This document shows, piece by piece, positions 39,545 to 48,480 of a DNA stretch of 64,000 nucleotides (position 1 is the stretch's first letter; the number at the start of each line of letters is the position of its first letter). The notes under the pieces are model-generated. The model was not told the origin of the DNA, ran no database searches, and was given only the letters and a program-made list of their open reading frames with translations. Origin of the DNA: Pachysolen tannophilus NRRL Y-2460 (lineage: Eukaryota; Ascomycota; Pichiomycetes; Alaninales; Pachysolenaceae); contig KV454017.1 in assembly GCA_001661245.1 (NCBI GenBank), positions 124,001 through 188,000 of the forward strand, in the 5' to 3' direction. The translations under genes were made by a program, and so were the position numbers.

Positions 39545-40783
39545 ATGTCAGAAGAAGATAAACAGAATAAGAATCCTCATACTTCGTTGTCAGCGATTTC
39601 CAAGCTTTATAGGATTGATCTTTTCAAGCAGCAAAATTTATTAATACCTTCAAATTCGTTACTGGATTATACGGAATTAATCAATCCAAATTCTTATAAT
39701 AAAGAAGACTTTACGCCTTCTAGTAATATTCATGTGTTGATGGGTCAAGGTATCAGGGGGAATGGTGGGTTGGAGCTTTCACAATTAATGGGGAATAAAT
39801 TACCAAATTATGAAGATGTATTAAACAATAAGGCTAACGTTGTGGTTCATCATAAGAAGACCATGTTAGATGGATTATTGTTAAGTAGTGGTATAGATAT
39901 CCCACTTCTGAAGAATTTTAACGATATAAGTAGTAAGTTATTACAGTTGCCAATTGAAAAACTCAACGTTAATAATGGGAAGCAAGAAAGATCTATAAAT
40001 GGGTTACCATATTATAGTGAAGCTGAAGCAAAATTTAGATTAAAAGAGCTAGTGAAGGAGAATAAGTTATATCAGTTGGAATATACTCATGGTGCTGTGA
40101 TACTGAATCAATTTTCAAATAATAAGAGAAAGATAAGAAACTACCAGTGGGGGCTTTATTTCAATGATAGAATGGGGAATAGTAAGTTTAATAACATGAA
40201 ACTGGCTATCAGGCGTAATATTAATGAGAATGCGAAAATAGTTGAAGAAGAGCAAACAGATGGAAACGTATCTCTGCCGCAACAATTCCCCAGTGTAGTA
40301 CTGCCAACTGCAACAGTTGGCGCGTCGACATCGTCAAATCAGGATGTTCAGCTGAAATTACAAGAACAACTTCAAGAGCAAATTCAAAGATCAATACTGC
40401 AAGAAGAGGAAAGATCTGGCAAAGCTGTTACTGGCAATAATAGCAATAGTTCGGAAAAGGATAGAGAGGTTGAAGAACGTGAAAAGGCGAAATTAGAAAG
40501 ACAAAATACTCTCAAGAGAAAGCAAGAGGAAAATGAGATTTCTCAAGACGCTAAAAAGAGGAAACGATTCATATACACTAATCAAGAATATATCGAACAG
40601 CTAAGAAAGGATTCGATAGTAATTCAAGAAGAAGTAGTAACACCGAATATTCATTATATCCCATCCATGCAAACAAACCAACCACATGAGATTATTAAAC
40701 TTGTGAAGAAGAGAAGAAGACCGAATCCAAACAGTATTGGTCATTCAAATATTAGAGGAGTTAAACCTACTTATTATAGATAA
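39545..40783 (+). CDS. Unrecognised basic, coiled-coil-containing protein
   Basis: The protein has 412 residues. Its N-terminal half looks globular (ISKLYRIDLFKQQNLLIP, VLMGQGIRGNGGLELSQLMGNKLPNYEDVL, KKTMLDGLLLSSGIDIPLL). YSEAEAKFRLKELVKENKLYQLEYTHGAVILNQF and NYQWGLYFNDRMGNSKFNNM follow. Then comes a Gln/Glu/Lys/Arg-rich coiled-coil-like stretch (about residues 265-345) and a basic C-terminus with KKRRRPNPNSIGHSNIRGVKP that looks nuclear. I do not recognise the family. The promoter contains CTTTAATACCG (39406-39416), the 11-mer found twice between MPP10 and NOC3. The 3' end is repeated downstream of assembly gap 2; the copy at 39545-40783 is the intact one. Confidence 0.65.
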   Translation: MSEEDKQNKNPHTSLSAISKLYRIDLFKQQNLLIPSNSLLDYTELINPNSYNKEDFTPSSNIHVLMGQGIRGNGGLELSQLMGNKLPNYEDVLNNKANVVVHHKKTMLDGLLLSSGIDIPLLKNFNDISSKLLQLPIEKLNVNNGKQERSINGLPYYSEAEAKFRLKELVKENKLYQLEYTHGAVILNQFSNNKRKIRNYQWGLYFNDRMGNSKFNNMKLAIRRNINENAKIVEEEQTDGNVSLPQQFPSVVLPTATVGASTSSNQDVQLKLQEQLQEQIQRSILQEEERSGKAVTGNNSNSSEKDREVEEREKAKLERQNTLKRKQEENEISQDAKKRKRFIYTNQEYIEQLRKDSIVIQEEVVTPNIHYIPSMQTNQPHEIIKLVKKRRRPNPNSIGHSNIRGVKPTYYR

Positions 40784-40887
40784 ATTTATATATATATTAT
40801 GTTAGATACAAGTAATATAACTATATTTTTAATGGTAAAGTCAACAGAGTTTTTTTGTTTCATAAAAGCAAAAAAAAAAAAAAAAAG
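40644..40887 (+). repeat. Contig-end overlap, copy A
   Basis: The last ~140 bases of the preceding gene plus its 3' flank, up to a poly-A run that ends in N bases. The same sequence reappears at 41305-41548. Confidence 0.85.
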
Positions 40888-41304
40888 NNNNNNNNNNNNN
40901 NNNNNNNNNNNNNNNNNNNNNNNNNNNNNNNNNNNNNNNNNNNNNNNNNNNNNNNNNNNNNNNNNNNNNNNNNNNNNNNNNNNNNNNNNNNNNNNNNNNN
41001 NNNNNNNNNNNNNNNNNNNNNNNNNNNNNNNNNNNNNNNNNNNNNNNNNNNNNNNNNNNNNNNNNNNNNNNNNNNNNNNNNNNNNNNNNNNNNNNNNNNN
41101 NNNNNNNNNNNNNNNNNNNNNNNNNNNNNNNNNNNNNNNNNNNNNNNNNNNNNNNNNNNNNNNNNNNNNNNNNNNNNNNNNNNNNNNNNNNNNNNNNNNN
41201 NNNNNNNNNNNNNNNNNNNNNNNNNNNNNNNNNNNNNNNNNNNNNNNNNNNNNNNNNNNNNNNNNNNNNNNNNNNNNNNNNNNNNNNNNNNNNNNNNNNN
41301 NNNN
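40888..41304. other. Assembly gap 2 (417 N)
   Basis: A run of N bases between two copies of the same sequence. The true gap is probably nil. Confidence 0.95.
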
Positions 41305-41548
41305 CGAATATTCATTATATCCCATCCAATGCAAACAAACCAACCACATGAGATTATTTAAACTTGTGAAGAAGAGAAGAAGACCGAATCCAAACAGTAT
41401 TGGTCATTCAAATATTAGAGGAGTTAAACCTACTTATTATAGATAAATTTATATATATATTATGTTAGATACAAGTAATATAACTATATTTTTAATGGTA
41501 AAGTCAACAGAGTTTTTTTGTTTCAATAAAAGCAAAAAAAAAAAAAAA
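41305..41548 (+). repeat. Contig-end overlap, copy B (error-bearing)
   Basis: It repeats 40644-40887 with extra single bases (for example in CATCCAATGC, ATTATTTAAAC and TTTCAATAAAAGC), which shift the frame of the gene tail. Sequence beyond the poly-A run (from 41549) is unique and leads into EMP47. It should not be annotated as a second gene. Confidence 0.85.
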
Positions 41549-41625
41549 GAAACTATTCAAATGTCCAATCAGCTTATTGAATAAAGCATTAAAAAAGTCA
41601 TTTTGGAATATATTGTTTGTTAAAG

Positions 41626-43143
41626 TTAAATGATCTTGCCATGCTTGACATCATTTCTTAATCTATAAAGAAACATACTTAATGCCAGAATAACCAAGAT
41701 TACAGTTATAATAATCCACCTGATTCTTGAATTAAGACTAGCTATAGCCTTACTTCCACTAACTGAAAGTTGATTAGTGGATTGCTGTGATAATTCTAAT
41801 TCACCTAGTTTATATATTATCTTATCGTAAAGATCATTGCTATTTCTGATAACTCTTGATTCTATTGATTCTAATTTTTTAGCTACATTAGAATTTATCA
41901 ATTTTTCAACTTCAATAAATTTCAGATTGACCATTCTGTCTATATTATCAATCATTTGACTTGTCTCTAATACTTTCATGGTGAGCTCTTTCAAGTGGTC
42001 AGAGTTTCCATTTACCGATTTAACCAAATTTTGATACTGATCTGCCGATTGAATAAGAGTTTCTTTATCGAAATTGCTACCTTTACCTTTATCACTTCCA
42101 ACACTCGATAACAAAATTGTTTGTAAATTCTCAATTTTGCTTAACAAATCCAGATTAGAACCTTCCACCAATGATAATTTATCCAAGATTTCACCAGTGT
42201 TATAAGTAGATGATGGCGTTTTCTTTACAGATTCTCTTAACCTTTGCTGCCTACTACTGAAATCTTGATATTTTGCAGCTGTTTCTGTAGGTTTTGCACC
42301 TGCACCCAAATCTTCAACAATTTTTGTAACAACTTTTGGTTGAGAAACCAAGATACCTTTATCTTCTAATTTTGCCTCTTCAGTAACTCTATTATAAGTT
42401 TCAAATTTTAAAAGTTCAAATTGTTCATGTTTTGTAGCAATTTTATTAGATTTAGCAGTTATACCTATTTTAAATTTACTCAAATCTTCAAATTTAATAA
42501 CTTCAGTATGGAAACAAAGACGATTATCAATACTTAATTTAAACCAACCTTGTTCATAACTTAATCTAAAAGTAGTTGGAACTTCAGATTTTTGGAAAGG
42601 TGAATAACATGTAGAAAAAGGAGTTGATAAATCAACAGGTTTCGAACCATCGTTTAAAAATGATCTGACTGAATTTGAAGCAATCAATATTTGCAATCCA
42701 TCATAAATGGCAGGTCCACCATAATTCACTTTAGAATTATCATGTTTCTGTACAAACCATATCGACAAACCTGCACCAGTATCACCGCCTGCATTACCTA
42801 TAGACCTCAAAGTGGTTTCAAATGTAAAACCATTTGAAAGAGAGACTGGGTCACGGTTCCAAATACCACCAATAATTTCATCTTCTTCTGAATTACTCAA
42901 ATAAAAATCTGTCTTTGGTGTTAAAACAAACCTGCCATTATCAAATTTGGTAGCATCACTAAAGTCCCAATTATAATTCTTTAACTCAGTAATGTCCTTC
43001 AATTGTGACAAGTTGATCAATGAACTTTCATCAACTAAATATTTAGAGTCTGGTGACTCTGCGAAAGCAAATGGAGATTGCAAAAATATCAACGACACCA
43101 CTACCAAAAAACATGAAACAATTGGCAATCCAATGATTCTCAT
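41626..43143 (-). CDS. EMP47: L-type lectin cargo receptor EMP47/EMP46
   Basis: Emp47 and Emp46 are type I membrane lectins that cycle between ER and Golgi and help export glycoproteins in COPII vesicles. The 505-residue protein has a signal peptide (MRIIGLPIVSCFLVVVSLIFLQSPFAFA) and an L-type lectin domain (about residues 40-265). The domain includes NGFTFETTLRS, GDTGAGLSIWFVQK, YGGPAIYDGLQILIAS, FRLSYEQGWFKLSIDNRLCF and KIGITAKSNK. A coiled-coil stalk (about 295-460) and one transmembrane segment near the end (WIIITVILVILALSMFLY) follow, with the short tail RLRNDVKHGKII. The tail lacks a canonical KKxx or KxKxx retrieval signal at the usual position. S. cerevisiae has two paralogues, so the symbol stands for the pair. 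Confidence 0.9.
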   Translation of the reverse strand: MRIIGLPIVSCFLVVVSLIFLQSPFAFAESPDSKYLVDESSLINLSQLKDITELKNYNWDFSDATKFDNGRFVLTPKTDFYLSNSEEDEIIGGIWNRDPVSLSNGFTFETTLRSIGNAGGDTGAGLSIWFVQKHDNSKVNYGGPAIYDGLQILIASNSVRSFLNDGSKPVDLSTPFSTCYSPFQKSEVPTTFRLSYEQGWFKLSIDNRLCFHTEVIKFEDLSKFKIGITAKSNKIATKHEQFELLKFETYNRVTEEAKLEDKGILVSQPKVVTKIVEDLGAGAKPTETAAKYQDFSSRQQRLRESVKKTPSSTYNTGEILDKLSLVEGSNLDLLSKIENLQTILLSSVGSDKGKGSNFDKETLIQSADQYQNLVKSVNGNSDHLKELTMKVLETSQMIDNIDRMVNLKFIEVEKLINSNVAKKLESIESRVIRNSNDLYDKIIYKLGELELSQQSTNQLSVSGSKAIASLNSRIRWIIITVILVILALSMFLYRLRNDVKHGKII

Positions 43144-43442
43144 CTTCTCCTAATACAACTAATAAGAACTAGCAAACAACTTTTCAACAGGCTTATAGTG
43201 TTAAAAAAGATTATTATTTCAAATGTTTTACTGGTTGGTTTCTTTTTAATCATCATCGCCTATTTTCCACATTTTCATAGGTGGTCCATTATCAGACACT
43301 ACTTTTGGAAGAGCACCAGGAACATAATACCGACGACAATAGGTCTGGAAAACCAGCTACAAAGACAGAGGAGAGGTTATTCTGTTGTCATTTATTCACT
43401 ATTCACTATTCACTATATACTTGAGTTTCTTTTTCTTTTTAA

Positions 43443-46064
43443 CTAGAATGAAATTCCATTTTCAATTCTTCTTATGGCTTTCAATAGGATATTAATCCAT
43501 TTCACAGCGTTTTCAAAATCACCATCTTCGACGGCTTCTCTTAAGCCAGGGAGTGATTGTCCCTCGTAACCGGTATATCTACCAGAAGCATAGATCATAT
43601 GCTTGTACCACGATCTATTGATTAGGCCTTCATCATGTAAGAAATTTCTTTCAAAATATTTCAATTTCAAGTTGTTCAACTTGATCTTGAAGAAGAGTTT
43701 CAATTTAGACCATAGTTTTAGAGTATTTAAATCATTAAATTCTTCTTGTAGTCTGGATAAGTATAAGTCATACTCACTCATGGATTTGTCAAATTCTGAG
43801 AGTTTATTTGAAGTGAATTGTAACAATTCTTTGAAATTTAACTTGGAATTAGGAAAATTATGATGACGATTATCAGAATGATGATCACGAACATGATCCT
43901 GACCATATTCATCTTCATGTTCATGACCATAACTATGAACATCTTGATCAAAATCCTGGATTGACTGTTTACCCTGATAAACTACTCCAACATTTCCTCT
44001 TAACTTGTCAATAATATTATTAAAATATTGTCTTAAATTGATCTTGTGGTAAACTCTTTTAGTCAATTTCCGTAAAATCAGATCATAATTATGATCATTC
44101 AAATCAAAATCTTTGATTTTCCTATCATTCCAATTTGATGGAATTAATTTAGAAATTTCATCAAAATAAATTTTAATCTTTGCAGAGTTATCACCAAGTT
44201 TAAAATCAATAACTTCATGTTCTGATAATTGTAATATCATTAAGCCTAGAAATTTGCTAATGGTATTGTGATAGACAAATCCAGGATCAATCAAAGTAGA
44301 CATCCAGTGGTATGAATCATAGTTGGAATGGTAATGATAAACCAGATCTTTCTCGCTATTACCAAATCCAAGATCTACTGAAGGAATACCAAGATGATCT
44401 AATGCTGCACAATAATCTGATCCACTGCCCAATATTCCAATATTCCAATTTTGTTCCTTCTCATAATGGTCATATAAAGTTTGTTTACCCAGTTTATCTC
44501 CAGGATATTTGACGAATTTGGAAACATCTTTTAAAATCTTAAACAATGATGGAGAACTTTCCATGTTTAAATGAGTTCCGCTAACTGCAACATCCACATT
44601 GTAATAAGCAACAATTTTTTTCTGTAATTCAGATGAATGATTTTCCATATATTCTGTTGAACCAAGTAAACCTATTTCTTCACCATCCCAACTTGCAAAG
44701 ACGATTGTTCTTAATGGTTTAAAACCAATATCAGTTAATGCTTTGAAACCTCTTATAATTTCTAATAACGATGCAGACCCAGAATTTGGATCGCTTGCTC
44801 CACCAACAATCCATGCATCACGATGATTACCTACTAAAATGACTTCATCTTTAATATAACCTTCCAACTCACCAATAACATCAAATATTGGTGAAATTGT
44901 ATAATTTTGATTATTGTATAAATTTAAAACATAATTTTGATTTGGACCAATACTATAATCATAATCTGGTAATCCACCAATAAAATCTTTTGAAATTTTA
45001 TTTGAAGGTAATCCAAAACCATTTAATTTAGCCAATATAGGTTCCACATCTCTAAAACTTATTGGTAAACTTGGTATAGTTGGTATTGAACGATGTGGAT
45101 CTTTTCTTTCAACACCTGGTAAACTTGCAAAACCTGGAGTAGTGGGATCACCTGGAGCATTAGAAAGGTACATAACTGAACCTCTTTGAACACTTGAAGG
45201 GTTTCTTGCAGGTCCATCGGGGTATGCAGCATATCCATTTTCTGTTGTTATTCCATGATCATCACCTGGGTCAGAATATAACAATACACCTACAGCACCA
45301 TTTTCTTGAGCAAATTTCACTTTTAAACCACGATGAATTTCACCATATCTTGCAATTACAATTTTCCCATTTATTGAAATATTATTTTCAATTAATTTAA
45401 TAAAATCTTCTTTTCTACCATAATTAACATAAATATATTCTGCCGTTACATTACCATTTGCTGAATAACCATGGAAAGTTGGTACTAAGTTTCCACCAAA
45501 AGTTGTTGGATCATCTTCCAATTCATCTTCTTTTAACGAAGGAATATATTCAATTTCATTATTTTTTTCTTTAATCAATTTTAATGATTGTTCAATTGGA
45601 GTATTTAAATAGCAATTATAAGTTTCTACCCAAGTTTTCAATCCAAATTCTTGAAATTTTTGACTTGTAAAATCAACTAATTCTTGACCTTCACCAGCAA
45701 GATGTCTAATACCACTAGCAGTATAAATCAGAGACCAATTACCAGCAAGATTTTCATCATCTAATTTTTGTAAAAAAGTATCAAATAATTTCAGTTTTGG
45801 AATTCTTTTAAAATTGAAAACATTAAAACATAATTTATCAATTGCTAAAAAATTGATCAAAATTAAAATTGAAACTCCAAAAAGAGTTAAAACCAGAAAC
45901 CTACTCTTAGCATTATAACACCAACGTTGTCTTTTCATAACTAACCTTCTTCTACCATTGTTGCTTGATTGTAAAAGAGGTTCAATCTCTCCACCAGTTT
46001 CACCTGTACCACCAATTCCACCAATTCCACCAGTATTAGCATCTGAATAATTATTCAGAGACAT
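43443..46064 (-). CDS. VPS70: Type II membrane M28 peptidase-like protein VPS70
   Basis: This 873-residue protein is of the glutamate carboxypeptidase II/transferrin-receptor family. Vps70 acts in vacuolar protein sorting in S. cerevisiae. A cytosolic Gly-rich N-terminus precedes a single anchor (FLVLTLFGVSILILINFLAI). A protease-associated insert (GKIVIARYGEIHRGLKVKFAQENGAVGVLLYSDPGDD) lies inside the M28 peptidase domain. The metal-site motifs are well preserved: GNHRDAWIVGGASDPNSGSASLLE, SWDGEEIGLLGSTEYMENH and YYNVDVAVSG, then the late His in VYHYHSNYDSYHW. This suggests an active zinc peptidase rather than a receptor-like relic. A TFR dimerisation domain closes the protein, with a His/Asp/Glu-rich insert (about residues 715-745). 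Confidence 0.92.
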   Translation of the reverse strand: MSLNNYSDANTGGIGGIGGTGETGGEIEPLLQSSNNGRRRLVMKRQRWCYNAKSRFLVLTLFGVSILILINFLAIDKLCFNVFNFKRIPKLKLFDTFLQKLDDENLAGNWSLIYTASGIRHLAGEGQELVDFTSQKFQEFGLKTWVETYNCYLNTPIEQSLKLIKEKNNEIEYIPSLKEDELEDDPTTFGGNLVPTFHGYSANGNVTAEYIYVNYGRKEDFIKLIENNISINGKIVIARYGEIHRGLKVKFAQENGAVGVLLYSDPGDDHGITTENGYAAYPDGPARNPSSVQRGSVMYLSNAPGDPTTPGFASLPGVERKDPHRSIPTIPSLPISFRDVEPILAKLNGFGLPSNKISKDFIGGLPDYDYSIGPNQNYVLNLYNNQNYTISPIFDVIGELEGYIKDEVILVGNHRDAWIVGGASDPNSGSASLLEIIRGFKALTDIGFKPLRTIVFASWDGEEIGLLGSTEYMENHSSELQKKIVAYYNVDVAVSGTHLNMESSPSLFKILKDVSKFVKYPGDKLGKQTLYDHYEKEQNWNIGILGSGSDYCAALDHLGIPSVDLGFGNSEKDLVYHYHSNYDSYHWMSTLIDPGFVYHNTISKFLGLMILQLSEHEVIDFKLGDNSAKIKIYFDEISKLIPSNWNDRKIKDFDLNDHNYDLILRKLTKRVYHKINLRQYFNNIIDKLRGNVGVVYQGKQSIQDFDQDVHSYGHEHEDEYGQDHVRDHHSDNRHHNFPNSKLNFKELLQFTSNKLSEFDKSMSEYDLYLSRLQEEFNDLNTLKLWSKLKLFFKIKLNNLKLKYFERNFLHDEGLINRSWYKHMIYASGRYTGYEGQSLPGLREAVEDGDFENAVKWINILLKAIRRIENGISF

Positions 46065-46471
46065 CTTCTATTCAATACTCTTTACCTACTCTTTATCTAC
46101 TCTTTACCTACTCTTTCTTACCTACTACTCTTGATACTTTTTTTTTCTCTCACAATTATCTTTTTATTCTTATCGTCGGCCGTTATCTTTCTGTCGCCGG
46201 CGTCAGCAGCAATAGCCTCGAAAATGGACCATTTCGCAATCAGCACACTACCGCCAATTGGTGCAACTGTTCCTTTCACACACTGTATCAACCAACCAAA
46301 TTTTACTATACACAAAAAAACTCAAAAGAACAGAACAATTTCAAATCAAATTAAAAAAAAAACACTTATATATATACGCTGTAATGTGTAGAAAATAAAA
46401 GAAAATAGAATATATAAAGTGTGTGTATGTGTATGTGTATGTGTGTTTACTCTTTTGTACACTGTTTTGGT
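46065..46471. other. Spacer between VPS70 and the ankyrin gene
   Basis: It holds four 11-base tandem units (TACTCTTTACC type, 46076-46119), a GC-richer patch (46170-46215) and a GTGTAT microsatellite (about 46419-46447). The VPS70 promoter and the ankyrin gene 3' UTR must lie here. I see no gene. Confidence 0.55.
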
Positions 46472-47191
46472 TCATTCTTTTCTCTTTTTTGAGCTTGGAC
46501 CTTCATTGTTTAAATCGTTATTTTCCTTTATATGTTGGATATGTTGATGAACAGCTTCTGTAACCAATTCTCTTAATGCTTCTTCAGGGTTTTCACTTTC
46601 TACAATTTTTTTCAATTTATTTTCTCTTCCTTCTTCACTTAACCCACTTAATATACTAATTTCATTATCATTTTGACTATGAGGCAGAGGTAATGGTTCA
46701 TCTTCATATTTATACTGGATCTGGTGTCCACCAATGGTTTCCCCAGGTTCAGGTAAAGAATCTAAAAAGGAATTATTGTTATTATTATTATTATTATTTT
46801 CCGTATCTTCACCATTTTTATATTCCAATGATCTTAAATATTCTGCAATTTCAGGGAACTCATCTTCTTCTTCTATATTACGATACAGAGTCTTACCGCT
46901 ATGATTTTTCACCATATAATCAGCTTTCAATTGTTCAATCAAAAACTTTGCCACTCTTAAATCTTCAACATGATGAAGAGGTGTATCACCATCTGCATCT
47001 TGAATATTAATATCTCCTCCTTTAGAAATCAAATAAGTTAATAACTCTATATGCCCATACGAAGTGGCAGCATGAATCGGTGTATACCCATTAATATCCT
47101 TTGAATTAGGAGTAAATTCTCCACTATCAATATAATTCTTAACTAATCCAATTTGATTATCTGAAGCAGCAACCCAAATATTAGCTACCAT
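46472..47191 (-). CDS. Ankyrin-repeat protein, YCR051W type
   Basis: The 239-residue protein starts MVANIWVAASDNQIGLVKNYID and has three or four ankyrin repeats (about residues 1-115). They include NGYTPIHAATSYGHIELLTYLISKGGDINIQDADGDTPLHHVEDLRVAKFLIEQL and NHSGKTLYRNIEEE. After an Asn run (about 133-142) comes a conserved-looking tail, IGGHQIQYKYEDEPL...LREL and a Lys-rich end. This layout matches the small uncharacterised S. cerevisiae protein YCR051W, whose neighbours RSC6 and THR4 also have orthologues in this window. The function is unknown. Confidence 0.82.
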   Translation of the reverse strand: MVANIWVAASDNQIGLVKNYIDSGEFTPNSKDINGYTPIHAATSYGHIELLTYLISKGGDINIQDADGDTPLHHVEDLRVAKFLIEQLKADYMVKNHSGKTLYRNIEEEDEFPEIAEYLRSLEYKNGEDTENNNNNNNNNSFLDSLPEPGETIGGHQIQYKYEDEPLPLPHSQNDNEISILSGLSEEGRENKLKKIVESENPEEALRELVTEAVHQHIQHIKENNDLNNEGPSSKKRKE

Positions 47192-47235
47192 TCTTTAATT
47201 TCAATTCTAATTTCTAATAATTAAAAAAAAAAAAA

Positions 47236-47269
<34 letters not shown>

Positions 47270-47535
47270 TACAATTATTACTACTCTATCTGGCTTTAAC
47301 CCTTCAAGCAAACCTTCAATTTCTTCTTCTTTTTTAAACAAAACCTTTTTTGTTGTTTTAAATGTTTTTTTGTTTAAAATTTTTTTTTAAAAATAGAATT
47401 TTTCTCTTTTTCTTTTTTTTTTCATCAAAAATCACCAAAATGATGAAAAAACGATTTGATTAAAATATAAATTTTAAAGAAATTTGAAGTTGAATTTGGA
47501 TCTGTTTTTTATTTGGTTAGAGAGCTATTGAGAAG
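47192..47535. other. Divergent promoter, ankyrin gene / ATP23
   Basis: Poly-A, a CAA run (about 47240-47270) and AT-rich sequence. No gene is seen. Confidence 0.5.
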
Positions 47536-48252
47536 ATGTCTTTAGATGGTAGTAATAAGGGTAGTAATAAAGGTAGTGATGGTAATGATGGTGATGATGG
47601 GATATCATGGTTTACTTCTTTAAAGTACAAGACAGGACTTGGTACATTATCAGAAAAGGATAAAGTTGAATATGAATTTAAGAAAAATAATGAAAAGAAA
47701 TTAAAGGATTGTCAGGCATGTTATGAATATCGTGATTGGATGTTAAGTTATTCACCTACTGTAAGATTTATGATTGAACAGATTGATAAAGTTGCTAAAA
47801 ATTCAAATGAGAAATTTTCAAGTCAAAAAATTGTATGTGAAGAATGTAATGATAATACAAAAGGTGGTGGGTTTCATCCAGAATTAGGAATATTGATTTG
47901 TCAAGATAAAATTTTAGATAAATGGCATTTAGAAGATACTTTAAGTCATGAATTGATTCATTATTATGATAATTTAAAATTTAAAGTTGATTGGTTTAAT
48001 TTAAAACATCATCTGTGTTCTGAAATTCGTGCATCTTCATTAAGTGGTGAATGTAGAATAATGGCACAATTTTGGAGAGCTGCAATTAAAAATTTTAGTA
48101 GAGGTCATCAAGCATGTGTTAAGAGAAGAGCTATATTATCTGTTCAAGCAAATCCAAATTGTCATGGGAAAGAAGAAGCAGAAAAAATTGTTAATGAAGT
48201 TTGGGAAAGTTGTTTTAATGATACAAGACCATTTGAAGAGATTTATCGTTAA
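47536..48252 (+). CDS. ATP23: Mitochondrial inner-membrane metalloprotease/chaperone ATP23
   Basis: Atp23 matures the Atp6 precursor and helps assemble the F1Fo ATP synthase in the intermembrane space. The 238-residue protein has a low-complexity Ser/Asn/Lys/Gly start, then ISWFTSLKYKTGLGTLSEKDK. Multiple Cys follow (DCQACYEYRDWML, IVCEECN, NPNCHGKEE, SCFNDTRPF), and the zinc motif is HELIH in LSHELIHYYDNLKF. The conserved stretch HH-x-CSEIRASSLSGECR follows; x is a CTG codon (48013-48015) where the family has Ala. The end TRPFEEIYR is canonical. It is divergent from the ankyrin gene and convergent with ARE. Confidence 0.95.
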   Translation: MSLDGSNKGSNKGSDGNDGDDGISWFTSLKYKTGLGTLSEKDKVEYEFKKNNEKKLKDCQACYEYRDWMLSYSPTVRFMIEQIDKVAKNSNEKFSSQKIVCEECNDNTKGGGFHPELGILICQDKILDKWHLEDTLSHELIHYYDNLKFKVDWFNLKHHLCSEIRASSLSGECRIMAQFWRAAIKNFSRGHQACVKRRAILSVQANPNCHGKEEAEKIVNEVWESCFNDTRPFEEIYR

Positions 48253-48480
48253 CGTTAAAAATGGCAAAAAATACTACATTATCTATAGAAACTTGTAAAT
48301 ATATTTGAATTTGAAGAAAGGAAAAAAACACTGATACAGCAAGAATTGAAAAAAGAAAAAGAAAGACAAAGAAGAAAAGGAAGAAGAAGAAACTGATGAA
48401 TCAGACAAATAAATAATTGGAAAAAAACATATTCTTTATAAAGTTTTCTTTAATTTATTTCAAAATTGTTATTATTATTA

